DNA of 61,584 nt from assembly GCA_965603355.1 (NCBI GenBank), contig CBFDCQ010000010.1, forward strand, positions 1 through 61,584. Reading direction: 5' to 3'. Below the pieces are notes generated by a model that saw only the letters and a program-made list of their open reading frames with translations, was not told where the DNA came from and made no database searches. The DNA is from CBFDCQ01 sp965603355 (GTDB taxonomy: Bacteria; Hydrogenedentota; CAZGCA01; CBFDCQ01). This document shows positions 51,767 through 61,038 of the stretch, piece by piece. Numbering within the stretch: the first letter of the stretch is position 1; each line of letters starts with the position of its first letter. The translations under genes and the position numbers were made by a program.

Positions 51767-52882
51767 CTACGAGGCACACTTTTTTTTCGGCCTCTGGGCA
51801 TGTCGGAGAAACTCAAAGCCGGAAATGTACTCAAGCAACATACCTAGATTGAAGCTGTAGAAAAAGCCCTTTTCGATCGTGAAGACCGACGAGCACTGGA
51901 AACAGTCGAGGTCCTTGTACATATCCCAGCATTTCTTTAGGCCGAGCTCATACACGTTCGGGCCCGGCTTGCCGTCTTTCCCCCATAATGGCAGGCAGGG
52001 ATACGCGCATCCGTCCGAGTCAATGTAGATGTTTGAAAACGGCAATGCGCATTTGGGGATGTGAAGGTGCCGGAATTGTTTCTCCTCCTCTTTGGTGAGC
52101 AGCGTGCCTTCAACCGGCCACTCCTCCATCACCCGAATGCATTCCGCAATGGCTTTCGCAGGTGAAGCAATTTTCCCTTCACCGGCCTTCTTGGCTTCGA
52201 GAAGCTCTTTGAGGAACTTGATGACTTTGCCCCGATCGAGTTCGATATCCTCTTTCGCCGCTCGTCGGTACCCCGTGGCGTCGCAATAGCCGTAATTGAT
52301 CATGACGTCGTACTTCTTCGAGAGCTCGATCATGTGCGGCAGAGAGTCCATGGTCTCATCAATCAGGCACGTGTGAAGACGGCAGACCAAGCCGTGATCC
52401 AACGCTATCTCCAACGCTTCAATGGCCTTGTCGTAGCTGCCTTTGCCGCGGATGCTATCATTAACCTCGGGCGGACCATCAATACTTACAACAAGCTGGT
52501 CGGTGAGAAGAATGTCTTTGATCTTATCTTTGACCAACGACCCGTTCGTATACATCAGACAGTAGCGGTTCCGCACTTTGATCGCTTTGATGACATCCCC
52601 TATGTCCGGCCGGATCAAAGGTTCACCTCCAAATGGAATGATAACCTGTGCGCCCATCTTGACCGATTCGTCGAAGAGGTATTCCAGCATCTTCAGAGTC
52701 GGCTCCTTGGTCTTCGCGATTTTCTCCCGTTGCTCCATCGGATATACGAAGCACTGTCTGCAATTGTAGTTGCAGTACTTGGTGACAAGGACTTGAGAGG
52801 TCAGTGGTCGCCGAATCTTGAACCAGTTATACAGCAACATCATCAACCCAATTCTCGCTCTGACCACCGTTTGAGGCAGCAT
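51767..52882 (-). CDS. Radical SAM protein with SPASM-like C-terminal cluster region
   Basis: 371 residues. The radical SAM motif is KYCNYNCRQCFVYP (C-x3-C-x2-C) near residue 36, then IPFGGEPLIRPDI, YTNGSLV and VSIDGPPEVNDSIRGKGSYD, the latter two characteristic of the SPASM/HpnH-like group. The C-terminal part has IPKCALPFSNIYIDSDGCAYPCLPLWG then DCFQCSS, cysteines that would bind an auxiliary Fe-S cluster. Such enzymes modify peptides, lipids or sugars. ATG 52882 has GGAGG eight bases upstream; earlier in-frame starts lack a site. In the glycan cluster its product may decorate the same molecule as the methyltransferases. Confidence 0.88.
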   Translation of the reverse strand: MLPQTVVRARIGLMMLLYNWFKIRRPLTSQVLVTKYCNYNCRQCFVYPMEQREKIAKTKEPTLKMLEYLFDESVKMGAQVIIPFGGEPLIRPDIGDVIKAIKVRNRYCLMYTNGSLVKDKIKDILLTDQLVVSIDGPPEVNDSIRGKGSYDKAIEALEIALDHGLVCRLHTCLIDETMDSLPHMIELSKKYDVMINYGYCDATGYRRAAKEDIELDRGKVIKFLKELLEAKKAGEGKIASPAKAIAECIRVMEEWPVEGTLLTKEEEKQFRHLHIPKCALPFSNIYIDSDGCAYPCLPLWGKDGKPGPNVYELGLKKCWDMYKDLDCFQCSSVFTIEKGFFYSFNLGMLLEYISGFEFLRHAQRPKKKCAS

Positions 52883-52948
52883 AGCTTCATCCTCCATTGT
52901 CTCAGTGCAAACCCACGCATTGGGCGCTGCCAACACTGTGCGACAAGT

Positions 52949-54475
52949 CTAAAGTAACTTTACTTTCCAAAAAGCCACGTTGCACATCTTCAACATAACC
53001 CACGCGTTGCGGAAACGTTTGGTCATCTTCGTTTCACCCTCGACGCGCATACGATAGTGCACGGGGAGTTCCGCGATCTGCAGGTTATGCCTCGCGGCCC
53101 CAAATATCCAGTCATAGTCGCCCCACATATCGACTTCGCTAAAATGCGCGCGCGACTCAAGAATCTTCTCATAATCTTTGCGCCAGATAACCTTGGTTCC
53201 GCACAAGGTGTCCTTAAGGCGCTGTGACAACAGAAAGGAAAATGCAAGTCCGAAGAGCTTATTACCAATAATGTTTGCATATTTCATTGCATCGTTTTCC
53301 AAGGGGTAAACCAAGCGAGATCCGTTGATAAACTCCCCCTTACCCGCCACAAGTGCTTCAAAGAACTGCGGTAAGTCTTCAGGCATTACCGTCATGTCCG
53401 CGTCAAGAATCATAAGAATATCGTTTTGGGCGCGAGCGAACCCCGCCCGACATGCCGCCCCCTTGCCTTTGCCCGGGCCTTTGACAAGCGTAAAGCTCTT
53501 TTCAGGGTGTTTGGCGATTTGCATGTTCACTTCTTGCGCGGTAGCATCCGTTGACTGGTCATCTACAAAGATGATTTCGGTGCCGCAGCCCATTTCTGGA
53601 ATGCGCTCCACCAGTCCGGCTATATTGCCTTCCTCATTCTTGCACGGGACGCAGACAGACACAGAAAAGTCGTTCACCTTTCCTCGCGGGACACTGGGAC
53701 GCATTACCGTGAAATAGAACATGGCAAGGTACTTGAGTCCAGGGATGAGGGGTACGAACCGGTTGATCAGATCGGCAAACAAAGGCACACCAAACGGCAC
53801 AATCAGGTCATACCCTTCCCGCACGGTTTCGAAACCGGCCAGTTTGACAATGTTCTCCAAATCGGTCCTGGTAAGCCAGTTCTGTGTGGGGTGTCTGGGC
53901 GCAATGCCCAACATCCCAGCCAGCTTGACAAGGGGGGCCAGGACATAGTTATAAGTAAGCTGCATAACGCGAGTACTGGGGGTGCAGAGTTGTTGTATTT
54001 CACGGAATAGATCGATCAGCTCAGGAATCTCTGTGATCGTATTGACAAGGATAATCGTATCGAATTTCTCGTTAATCTTCCCAACATCCATGGCCGACAT
54101 GCACCGGAATTCCAGGTTGGGATAGTCGGATTTAGGGAAGCGCTTTTGCGCCTCTTCGATAATCCGTCCAGAACAATCGATCCCCAGACCGTACTCCGGA
54201 TTCATTCCTGCGAGATTCTGCCCAAGGCCGCAGCCGATCTCGAGAACCCGGCCTGGAATGGGAAAGAGGTGACGAAGAACTCGAGACTTGCGGCGATAGT
54301 AATACTTATACCGCTTGACCCAACGCGAGTAGTTGGGCGCAAGTCCGTCATAGTAATCGCGTACTTCAGATTCGACCGACTCAATATACCGCGCTCGTTC
54401 GTTCATTGCGTCTCTCAACTTCTCCAGTGACGTCCGATTCTTTTCGCGACGGACAAGATATGCCGCAACAGGCAT
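52949..54475 (-). CDS. Fusion of a SAM-dependent methyltransferase and a GT2 glycosyltransferase
   Basis: 508 residues. Residues ~35-245 are a methyltransferase: RVLEIGCGLGQNLAGM (motif I), YGLGIDCSGRIIEEAQ (motif II), FDTIILVNTITEI. After a hydrophobic stretch (KYLAMFYFTVM) residues ~275-500 are a GT2 domain of the dolichyl-phosphate-sugar synthase style: SVCVPCKNEEGNIAGLVERI, IIFVDDQSTDAT, MILDADMTVMPEDLPQFF (metal-binding D-x-D) and GNKLFGLAFSFLLSQRLKDTLCGTK is its acceptor-side segment. One polypeptide would both methylate and glycosylate a lipid-linked intermediate. The start is uncertain: ATG 54475 or the in-frame ATG 54406, neither with a strong site. Confidence 0.85.
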   Translation of the reverse strand: MPVAAYLVRREKNRTSLEKLRDAMNERARYIESVESEVRDYYDGLAPNYSRWVKRYKYYYRRKSRVLRHLFPIPGRVLEIGCGLGQNLAGMNPEYGLGIDCSGRIIEEAQKRFPKSDYPNLEFRCMSAMDVGKINEKFDTIILVNTITEIPELIDLFREIQQLCTPSTRVMQLTYNYVLAPLVKLAGMLGIAPRHPTQNWLTRTDLENIVKLAGFETVREGYDLIVPFGVPLFADLINRFVPLIPGLKYLAMFYFTVMRPSVPRGKVNDFSVSVCVPCKNEEGNIAGLVERIPEMGCGTEIIFVDDQSTDATAQEVNMQIAKHPEKSFTLVKGPGKGKGAACRAGFARAQNDILMILDADMTVMPEDLPQFFEALVAGKGEFINGSRLVYPLENDAMKYANIIGNKLFGLAFSFLLSQRLKDTLCGTKVIWRKDYEKILESRAHFSEVDMWGDYDWIFGAARHNLQIAELPVHYRMRVEGETKMTKRFRNAWVMLKMCNVAFWKVKLL

Positions 54476-54686
54476 TTTAACACGCTTTTAGTTCTGAGAC
54501 AACCGCCGTGAACTGCAGAACTCCACTGTGGGCTCCTGGGGTCGCGCGAGCACGATGCAGAACATTTGTCGACGCTGCGCTGGAGAGAAAGCGCTTCGAT
54601 CTGCTGACTCTGCAAAAGAAGCCCTCCTCCGCTCTCGTGAAAAAGGGCTTCTCTTCTTCTCCCGACTTCTGGCTTCGGGCTTCCGG

Positions 54687-55589
54687 TTACTGCAAAGAAA
54701 CCAGCACCATTACCAGACCACGACCGCTCTCGAGCGGTGTCATGGCTTTGCCAATGATGGCACCGTTAGCTTTTTCGTAGTCCGTAACCTTCGTTGCGTG
54801 GCCCGGCACGTCGGACGTCGTGAGCAGGTCGCCGGGCTGTACAGGCGCCTTGGTAGCGTCCACATAACAGTAGGCGCGGCCGCCGAGCACGACGGGATGG
54901 TCGCCGTATGCCAGCGTGCCTTTCTGCCCCATGCGCATCCCGGCCTTGAGGTCGCCGGCGCCGCTGATGATGCCTGCCACGGTGCGGTCGTTGGCTTTCG
55001 AGCTGACAGTCAACCCGCCGGGATTGTCCGGATCGATGCTCACGACCATGCCCGGCTGGGGCGTGGTTTCCTCGCTGCGCACGTCAAACATCTCGGCTAT
55101 GTCGGCTCCGCGAACCTCGACAACCTTCGCGCTCACTTCACCACTGAACGTGGCATCACCAGTGTGATACAGGGTTAACGCAGCGTGCGCAGCTCCACTA
55201 TCAAAGGTCCGAAAGACAAGCTTACCATCGTCAATTGCCCCATCGGTCTGCGCAAGAATCTGGGCGATGACCTTTGTGGTACTTGCGATTGCTTCATTGC
55301 AGAACATAAGCTGCGCGATGTTCTTGCCGGCACCGCTGGTCTGATTGTTGCTGAATAGGAACCCGGAGGAACGCCCTGAAGACACAGCATTCGGTTGCCG
55401 GACCTGGACAAAGTGGCTCGTGCCGGACCAGCCACTGAATGGTGCAATGTCGGTGCTAGCTCCAAACACTTGGACCGTCCCCTCGGCAGTCAGCTCACCT
55501 GTGATCCACCAATCGCCAGTATGGTCTTGTGCCAGCGCGCTCAGCGGTAGCAGCAACATTGCTGCCAATACAAAACCAACGATCCTCAT
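54687..55589 (-). CDS. Secreted protein with a tail-fibre-like C-terminal repeat module
   Basis: 300 residues. Signal peptide MRIVGFVLAAMLLLPLSALAQ. The N-terminal ~150 residues are beta-rich (GSAGAGKN-like, FSNNQTSGAGKNIAQLMF, TLYHTGDATFSGEVSAKVV), the latter recalling trimeric phage-tail or endosialidase stalk sequence. The C-terminal half has EVRGADIAEMFD, PGMVVSIDPDNPGGL, DRTVAGIISGAGDLKAGM, LGGRAYCYVDATKAPVQPGDLLTTSDVPGHA and NGAIIGKAMTPLESGRGLVMVLVSLQ, a module known from many uncharacterised bacterial and phage structural proteins. GGAGGGAAGGAC precedes the ATG. Probably forms an exported or surface fibre; the function is unproven. Confidence 0.75.
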   Translation of the reverse strand: MRIVGFVLAAMLLLPLSALAQDHTGDWWITGELTAEGTVQVFGASTDIAPFSGWSGTSHFVQVRQPNAVSSGRSSGFLFSNNQTSGAGKNIAQLMFCNEAIASTTKVIAQILAQTDGAIDDGKLVFRTFDSGAAHAALTLYHTGDATFSGEVSAKVVEVRGADIAEMFDVRSEETTPQPGMVVSIDPDNPGGLTVSSKANDRTVAGIISGAGDLKAGMRMGQKGTLAYGDHPVVLGGRAYCYVDATKAPVQPGDLLTTSDVPGHATKVTDYEKANGAIIGKAMTPLESGRGLVMVLVSLQ

Positions 55590-55862
55590 TGTCCTTCCCT
55601 CCTTCTCCTTGTTTCGCCTCCCGGAAAAACGGGAAGCCAGCCCTACCCTTCTTCCCTTTCATCGTTAAAGCCACTCTGGGCAGTTATTGCGTGTTGTCGC
55701 TATCACCCCCCGACATACTTCGCTATATTTATATCACATCCCGCCTGCTTGTGCAGCTATCCTCAGACTCCAGTTTGGGCAACACCGGCGTCACAGCCGG
55801 CCGACGCTCCGGACAGAAACAACCGCGTCGGTACCGTTCTCTTCCTTTCCGCTAAAGCACTC

Positions 55863-58493
55863 CTATTGTCCTATGACGATCGGGCCAGCGACGGCCTCGA
55901 TGCGCATCGCTTTGGTAATAGTCGGCGTCTCTGTAGTGTAGTCTGTGCCGCTCGCGTCTGTGATCTTGATCGTGCCACTTGCAGATACCTGCTTTACGCC
56001 ATCTCCTATCGTTTTAGTCGGATAGATCTGGGTTCCCATCTCAGGGCCTGTCGCGCCGAAGTCCACCCATACCGGGGTAAACGGCGAGTTGCTGCCCAGA
56101 ACGTTCGGGTCAGTACCCAGGATGACTTCAAGCATATCCGAGAACCCGTCACCGTCACTGTCCGGCACGTTCGGGTTTGTGCTATACACGCCCGTCTCGA
56201 GCGAATCCGGCAGGCCGTCTTCGTCGGTGTCCACGCCCTCGTCCACGTGCGTGTCTGCTACGCCGGGCGGCTCCTCCGTGGGCTCGATTGCAGTGAGTTC
56301 CACATCAAGAGCGTCCAGGTTATCATCAAACTCGTCGAACATGTCCTTATCACGCAGACCTAACGCGCCAGCATAGGTAAACTCGTCGGCGACACCGTCC
56401 GGTACGCCAGTCCAAAAACCGTCCGGAACGAGAATGTCCCCGGGATTGGCATCCCAACCGGCCGGATTCACTATTATTTGCTCGACGGAGAAGAACGGCA
56501 CGCCAGCAAGGTCCACGAACAGCGCGTCGAGATCGTTATCCGCGGGTATCCCGAGGCTCACGTGGTCGCCCGGACCCGCAAGGCCGTCGCCGAAGCCGGC
56601 GATCTTGATCCCGCCCATCCCGTCCGGGGTCAGGATATCCGCCTCATGCACCCTGTATGTCGCGAGCGACGGGGAACCAGCCCTCAGCGAGAAGAAGAAC
56701 TGACCGGGCTGGAAGAACTCCGTCGCCTCGGTGATAACAACCGCGAGCAAGTCCAGACCGTTGAGTTCGTCCGTCGTATGCGGGTCACCGCCGCCGATCG
56801 CGAGGCCGAGCTGTTCCTCGTCGCCCCCAAGGGTGTTCTGCCCATTGAGCGTGCTCCAGAAATAATCGCCGAGCGCTTCTTCCGGACTCGGCGTCACACC
56901 TGAGCCGGTAGTCCACTCGACGTTCACATCGTTGGACCCCGGACCCGGCGGCTTACCTTGGGCGAACTCGTCCACCGAGAAGTGCCAGAACAGAGTCTGG
57001 TCGGCGGCGTCCGTAAAATCCACCCAAACTGAGGGGTCGCCGTACGAGATAGCGTCGATATCGTCGTCCGGTACCAGGCCGAGCAGCGAGACGTCCTGAC
57101 CCTCCAAACGCAGAAGGTTCGTACCGCCACCGCCAATGAAGACATCGTCCTCGTTATCCGGATCGGTGTTGACCGCCGACCCCTGAAGGCCCACCGCACC
57201 CTGTTCGACGGTGAAATTCACCCCATAACGCGTCTCTTGGGGTTCCGTCGCCAGACATGCGTGATAGATCTCGCCTTCGACCAGGACGTTGTCTCCCATT
57301 ACATCAATTGATACCCATTCCGGGTTATACAACAAAACCTCCCAGTAGATGGGCGAAACGTACTCAACCACATTCTCATTGTCGTAAATGATCTCGCGAA
57401 CGATATAGGTGGGCTCATCCGCCAGTTCCACCGGACCGTCAGGAGGAGGAAGAGGCGGCGGACCGTCCGGCGGCCACTCGGGAGTGCTCCAGTTGAGGGC
57501 GACCGTCACGGAGTTTGTGGGCTCCAAGCCTGTGACCGCGATCCACCCAACGATCACCTTCCACCTGGTCTCATCCAGTGGGCCATTATAAAACCACGTG
57601 TTCCACCACCCGCTTTCATATTCATACCACTCCCCGCCGTTATAACCGCTTCCGCCCCAGTCGGTGGGACCGTCCGGCCCAAAAGTTATGTAGAAAGTGT
57701 CCACAGCCGGTCCCCAAGGCCCGGGACACGATACCTCAAGAGTCTGGTCGTAGTGATCACCGTACAACGTGAACGCACCCTTTACGCCTTCGCTGTATCC
57801 AGGCGCAAAATTGGACGTGCATTCAGGACAATCCAACCCGGCAGCCTCGTACTCCCATGGCGCACCTTCAACTATGAAGGAGTTCTGGTACTGCGCAAAG
57901 TCCTCCAGCTCCACTTCGTTCTGCCCTGAAGCGCCCGAGACCTTCGTAAAGATGAATTTGGGATACACAGTCAACTCCGCATCGAACGTCCCGCCGTTCT
58001 CGTGCGTTTTGTTGATGTCCATAGTGCCGACGGACGGCTCCGTGCCGTGGAGCGTCACCTGTACATCGTAATCGGACGAGCTGGCCCCACCATCAAACGT
58101 CACGGTGACGGGAGCGACGCTTACCAGCGACAGCGCCACCATTTCAATGTCAACGGTGTCTGTTGAAGGCGTGCCGGGCAGCTCGGCAACTTGTTTCCTT
58201 TCAACAACCGTATCTGTCACTCCAAGATCGCCTTCACACGCGCCCACGTCGGGCAGCGGCGGCGGGTGCCCTTCGCAAACCACCGTCCCTTCAAAGGGGT
58301 CTGAACCCGGCCCGAAGAAATCAGCGGGAGCGGGGGGCATCTCTCCTTCACCCGTCCCGAACACGATCGTAACGTCCTCAACTGTGCTGAGAAGGTCATA
58401 TCCCGCGGCAACATCTTGAGCACATACCGCACCTGCCACAGACAACATAAAAGCGCCTACCACAACTGCCACGGAAATCCTGTACGTCCTCAT
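55863..58493 (-). CDS. Secreted calcium-binding-repeat protein, duplicate 1 (long form)
   Basis: 876 residues. Signal peptide MRTYRISVAVVVGAFMLSVAGAVCAQ. Residues ~27-250 are a unique N-terminal region. From ~250 to the end it is closely similar to its right-hand neighbour: WWNTWFYNGPLDETR, NWSTPEWPPDGPPPLPP, GGGGTNLLRLEGQDVSLLG, DDDIDAISYGDPSVWVDF, GIPADNDLDALFVDLAGV. Near 754 and 781 there are two Asp-rich loops, DTDEDGLPDSLETG and DSDGDGFSDMLEVILGTDP, thrombospondin type-3-like calcium sites. The last ~50 residues (TKAMRIEAVAGPIVIGQ) look like the first coil of a beta-helix that then stops. ATG 58493 follows AGGAGGG. A surface or matrix protein is the most that can be said. Confidence 0.8.
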   Translation of the reverse strand: MRTYRISVAVVVGAFMLSVAGAVCAQDVAAGYDLLSTVEDVTIVFGTGEGEMPPAPADFFGPGSDPFEGTVVCEGHPPPLPDVGACEGDLGVTDTVVERKQVAELPGTPSTDTVDIEMVALSLVSVAPVTVTFDGGASSSDYDVQVTLHGTEPSVGTMDINKTHENGGTFDAELTVYPKFIFTKVSGASGQNEVELEDFAQYQNSFIVEGAPWEYEAAGLDCPECTSNFAPGYSEGVKGAFTLYGDHYDQTLEVSCPGPWGPAVDTFYITFGPDGPTDWGGSGYNGGEWYEYESGWWNTWFYNGPLDETRWKVIVGWIAVTGLEPTNSVTVALNWSTPEWPPDGPPPLPPPDGPVELADEPTYIVREIIYDNENVVEYVSPIYWEVLLYNPEWVSIDVMGDNVLVEGEIYHACLATEPQETRYGVNFTVEQGAVGLQGSAVNTDPDNEDDVFIGGGGTNLLRLEGQDVSLLGLVPDDDIDAISYGDPSVWVDFTDAADQTLFWHFSVDEFAQGKPPGPGSNDVNVEWTTGSGVTPSPEEALGDYFWSTLNGQNTLGGDEEQLGLAIGGGDPHTTDELNGLDLLAVVITEATEFFQPGQFFFSLRAGSPSLATYRVHEADILTPDGMGGIKIAGFGDGLAGPGDHVSLGIPADNDLDALFVDLAGVPFFSVEQIIVNPAGWDANPGDILVPDGFWTGVPDGVADEFTYAGALGLRDKDMFDEFDDNLDALDVELTAIEPTEEPPGVADTHVDEGVDTDEDGLPDSLETGVYSTNPNVPDSDGDGFSDMLEVILGTDPNVLGSNSPFTPVWVDFGATGPEMGTQIYPTKTIGDGVKQVSASGTIKITDASGTDYTTETPTITKAMRIEAVAGPIVIGQ

Positions 58494-58761
58494 CGTACCG
58501 GCCCTCCTACCTTTTCGGACTCTTCTGGTATCCGTTAACGCAACCTTTACAAACAACCTCAACGAAGCGTCCCGCCCCGCGCTTTGAGGCGCCCCGCTCG
58601 TCCGGCTGTTGCTCAAAATGACGCTGGACGATACCGGCCTCACAGCCGGCCGTCGTTCATCCCTCATTTCTCCTGCAAGCAGTCCTCCTCCACTTCTCGG
58701 GGCACGCCTCTCCGGCCACAAGCGGCCGAGTCGGCACCGTCTTCTCTCCGTTACAGCATTC

Positions 58762-60750
58762 CTATTGTCCTATGACGATCGGGCCGGCAACGGCCTCGAT
58801 GCGCATCGCCTTGGTAATGGTCGGCGTCTCTAGCGTGTTGTTGGTACCGCTGGCGTCTGTAATCTTAAGCGTGCCGCCCACAGATACCTGCCTGACGGCG
58901 TCCGCCATCGTTGAGGTGGGAAAGGTCTGCGTCCCCAACTCGACGGTTGACGTGCTGCCGAAGTCCACCCATACCGGGGTAAAGGGCGAGTTGCTACCCA
59001 GAACGTTCGGGTCGGTACCCAGGATGACTTCCAGCATATCCGAGAACCCGTCGTCGTCGCTGTCCGTGTCTTGGTGATTAGTGCCTGTTTGCAACGGACC
59101 AACGTACACGCCACCACCGTCCTCGACCGAATCCGGCAGACCGTCCCCGTCGGTGTCCGGACCCACCGCCGCGTGCGAGTCTCCTCCACCGGGTTGCGGT
59201 TCGGACTCGGCATCGATTACGGCAGTCTCAACATCAAGCGCGTCAAGGTTATCTTCGTGTGTGTATTCCGTATCCTCGGCAGTCTGCAAGCCCAGGCTGC
59301 TAGCCCAGAAATACTCGTCGGGCACACCGTCCTTAGCACGCCCGAACGGAGGTCCCAGATTCGCTAAGAATCCGTCCGGCACGAGAATGTCGCCGGGATT
59401 AGCAGCACGATCGGCGACGGCCGGAATCGTCTGCTCCACAGAGAAGAACGGTACGCCTGCCATGTCGACGAACAGCGCGTCAAGATCGTTGTCTGCAGGG
59501 ATGCCCAGGGTTACACGATCGCCTTCAACTGCAAGACCGTCGGCAACGCCTGCAACCTTGATCCCGCCCGCACCGTCCGGAGTTAGGATATCCGCCTGGT
59601 GCACGCGATACGTCGCCAGCGACGGGGATCCCGCTTTCAGCGAGAAGTAGAATCTGCCCGGCTGGAAGTATTCCGTTTCCCCCTCATCGATAAGGGCAGC
59701 CAGCAAGTCCAAACCGTTGAGTTCGTCCGTCGAATGCGGCGTACCGCCGCCGATGGCGAGACCCAGCTGTTCTTCATCACCCACGAGGGTATTCACTCCG
59801 CCCATGAACAAGTAGAAGTAATCGCCGAGCGCTTCCTCGGGATTGACAGGTACAGCTATACTCTGCGTGCCGGTGGTCACCTCGTCATCTACGTCGGTCA
59901 GCGGAACGCCAAGCGCATTCTTGTCCACCGAGAAGTGCCATATTAGCGGCTGTTCGTCGACCTCCAGAAAGTCCACCCAGACGTTCGGATCGCCGTACGA
60001 GATGGCATCGATATCGTCGTCGGGTACCAGGCCGAGCAGCGCCACGTCCGGCCCATCCAGTCGCTTGAGGTTCGTGCCGCCGCCGCCAATGTAGACATCG
60101 TTCTCGTTATCGGGATCAGTGTTCACCGCCGTCGCAGGCAGGCCCACCGCGCCCTTCTCGACTGTGAAGTTCACACCGTACTGGGTACCCGGCTCGCCCG
60201 TCGGCAGACACACATGGTATATCTCGCCTTCGATAAAGACGTTTTCTCCCTGTACATCGATTGAAACCCATTCCGGGTTGTAATCAGGAATCTCCAGATA
60301 GATGAATTCACCGATAGGCACCTCCGTACTTATACTTTCAGTGTCGATGATGGCTGCGCTGCGAACGATAAAGTCGGCCTCGTCCTCGGGATCCAGCGGC
60401 GGAAGCGGGGGTGGGCCATCCGGCGGCCACAGGGGAGTGCTCCAGTTAACGACGACCGTCACGTTATTCGTCGGGTCCGTTCCCACGACGCTGACCCACC
60501 CGGTGATCACTTTCTGCCTCGTCTCATCCAAGGGACCATTGTAGAACCACGTGTTCCACCAGAAGGTGTTGGGATAGTAGTACCACGAACCCTCATCATA
60601 CCCGCTGCCGCCATCATTCCAGGCACGGGTATTTCCGGGGCCGATCTCAAAAAAGAAATTGTCCGCGCTCCCCGCGCCCCAAGCCCCACCGGATACACAC
60701 AACAGCACAGCCGCAACCATTACAGCTATAGAAAATCTGTGCACGTTCAT
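58762..60750 (-). CDS. Secreted calcium-binding-repeat protein, duplicate 2 (short form)
   Basis: 662 residues. Signal peptide MNVHRFSIAVMVAAVLLCVSGGAWG; then, directly, the shared region (FFFEIGPGNTRAW, WWNTWFYNGPLDETR, NWSTPLWPPDGPPPLPPLDP and so on). It lacks the ~220-residue N-terminal region of duplicate 1. The Asp-rich loops are DTDGDGLPDSVEDGG near 530 and DSDDDGFSDMLEVILGTDP near 563, with a 10-residue insertion between them relative to duplicate 1. The C-terminus (TKAMRIEAVAGPIVIGQ) is identical. ATG 60750 has AGGAGGG ten bases upstream; promoter TTGACA/TATACT at 61010-61038. With duplicate 1 and the tail-like gene it may form one minus-strand operon. Confidence 0.8.
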   Translation of the reverse strand: MNVHRFSIAVMVAAVLLCVSGGAWGAGSADNFFFEIGPGNTRAWNDGGSGYDEGSWYYYPNTFWWNTWFYNGPLDETRQKVITGWVSVVGTDPTNNVTVVVNWSTPLWPPDGPPPLPPLDPEDEADFIVRSAAIIDTESISTEVPIGEFIYLEIPDYNPEWVSIDVQGENVFIEGEIYHVCLPTGEPGTQYGVNFTVEKGAVGLPATAVNTDPDNENDVYIGGGGTNLKRLDGPDVALLGLVPDDDIDAISYGDPNVWVDFLEVDEQPLIWHFSVDKNALGVPLTDVDDEVTTGTQSIAVPVNPEEALGDYFYLFMGGVNTLVGDEEQLGLAIGGGTPHSTDELNGLDLLAALIDEGETEYFQPGRFYFSLKAGSPSLATYRVHQADILTPDGAGGIKVAGVADGLAVEGDRVTLGIPADNDLDALFVDMAGVPFFSVEQTIPAVADRAANPGDILVPDGFLANLGPPFGRAKDGVPDEYFWASSLGLQTAEDTEYTHEDNLDALDVETAVIDAESEPQPGGGDSHAAVGPDTDGDGLPDSVEDGGGVYVGPLQTGTNHQDTDSDDDGFSDMLEVILGTDPNVLGSNSPFTPVWVDFGSTSTVELGTQTFPTSTMADAVRQVSVGGTLKITDASGTNNTLETPTITKAMRIEAVAGPIVIGQ

Positions 60751-61009
60751 CTTACAAGCCCTCCTCGCGCTACCCGCCGCATCGCGCGGCGGCAGGGAGA
60801 CGCTGCTCGGCGTGCCAACCCCCAATTATGGAACGAAGAAAAAATCCGGTCGTGATTCAAAGGACAACGTAGAAATGAAGATATCTCGTACCACCCCCTC
60901 ACATCGGGAAAGCAGATACCTCCGTCTTAGGTAGGAAAACTCCGGAGATCCCCCTCCCCCGATTCAGCCAGACAAGATAGTACCACCGTCGAATATTCGA
61001 CTTAGCAGT

Positions 61010-61038
61010 AGTATAAACCATGACCGCTGTTTTGTCAA
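61010..61038 (-). promoter_or_regulatory. Promoter of duplicate 2, with its -35 near the insertion-sequence end
   Basis: Minus-strand TTGACA (61033-61038), 17 bases and TATACT (61010-61015), leader about 255 bases. The TTGACA lies at or next to the presumed left end of the insertion sequence, so it may be a hybrid promoter with the -35 supplied by the element. The remaining leader region 60751-61009 shows no gene. Confidence 0.6.
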
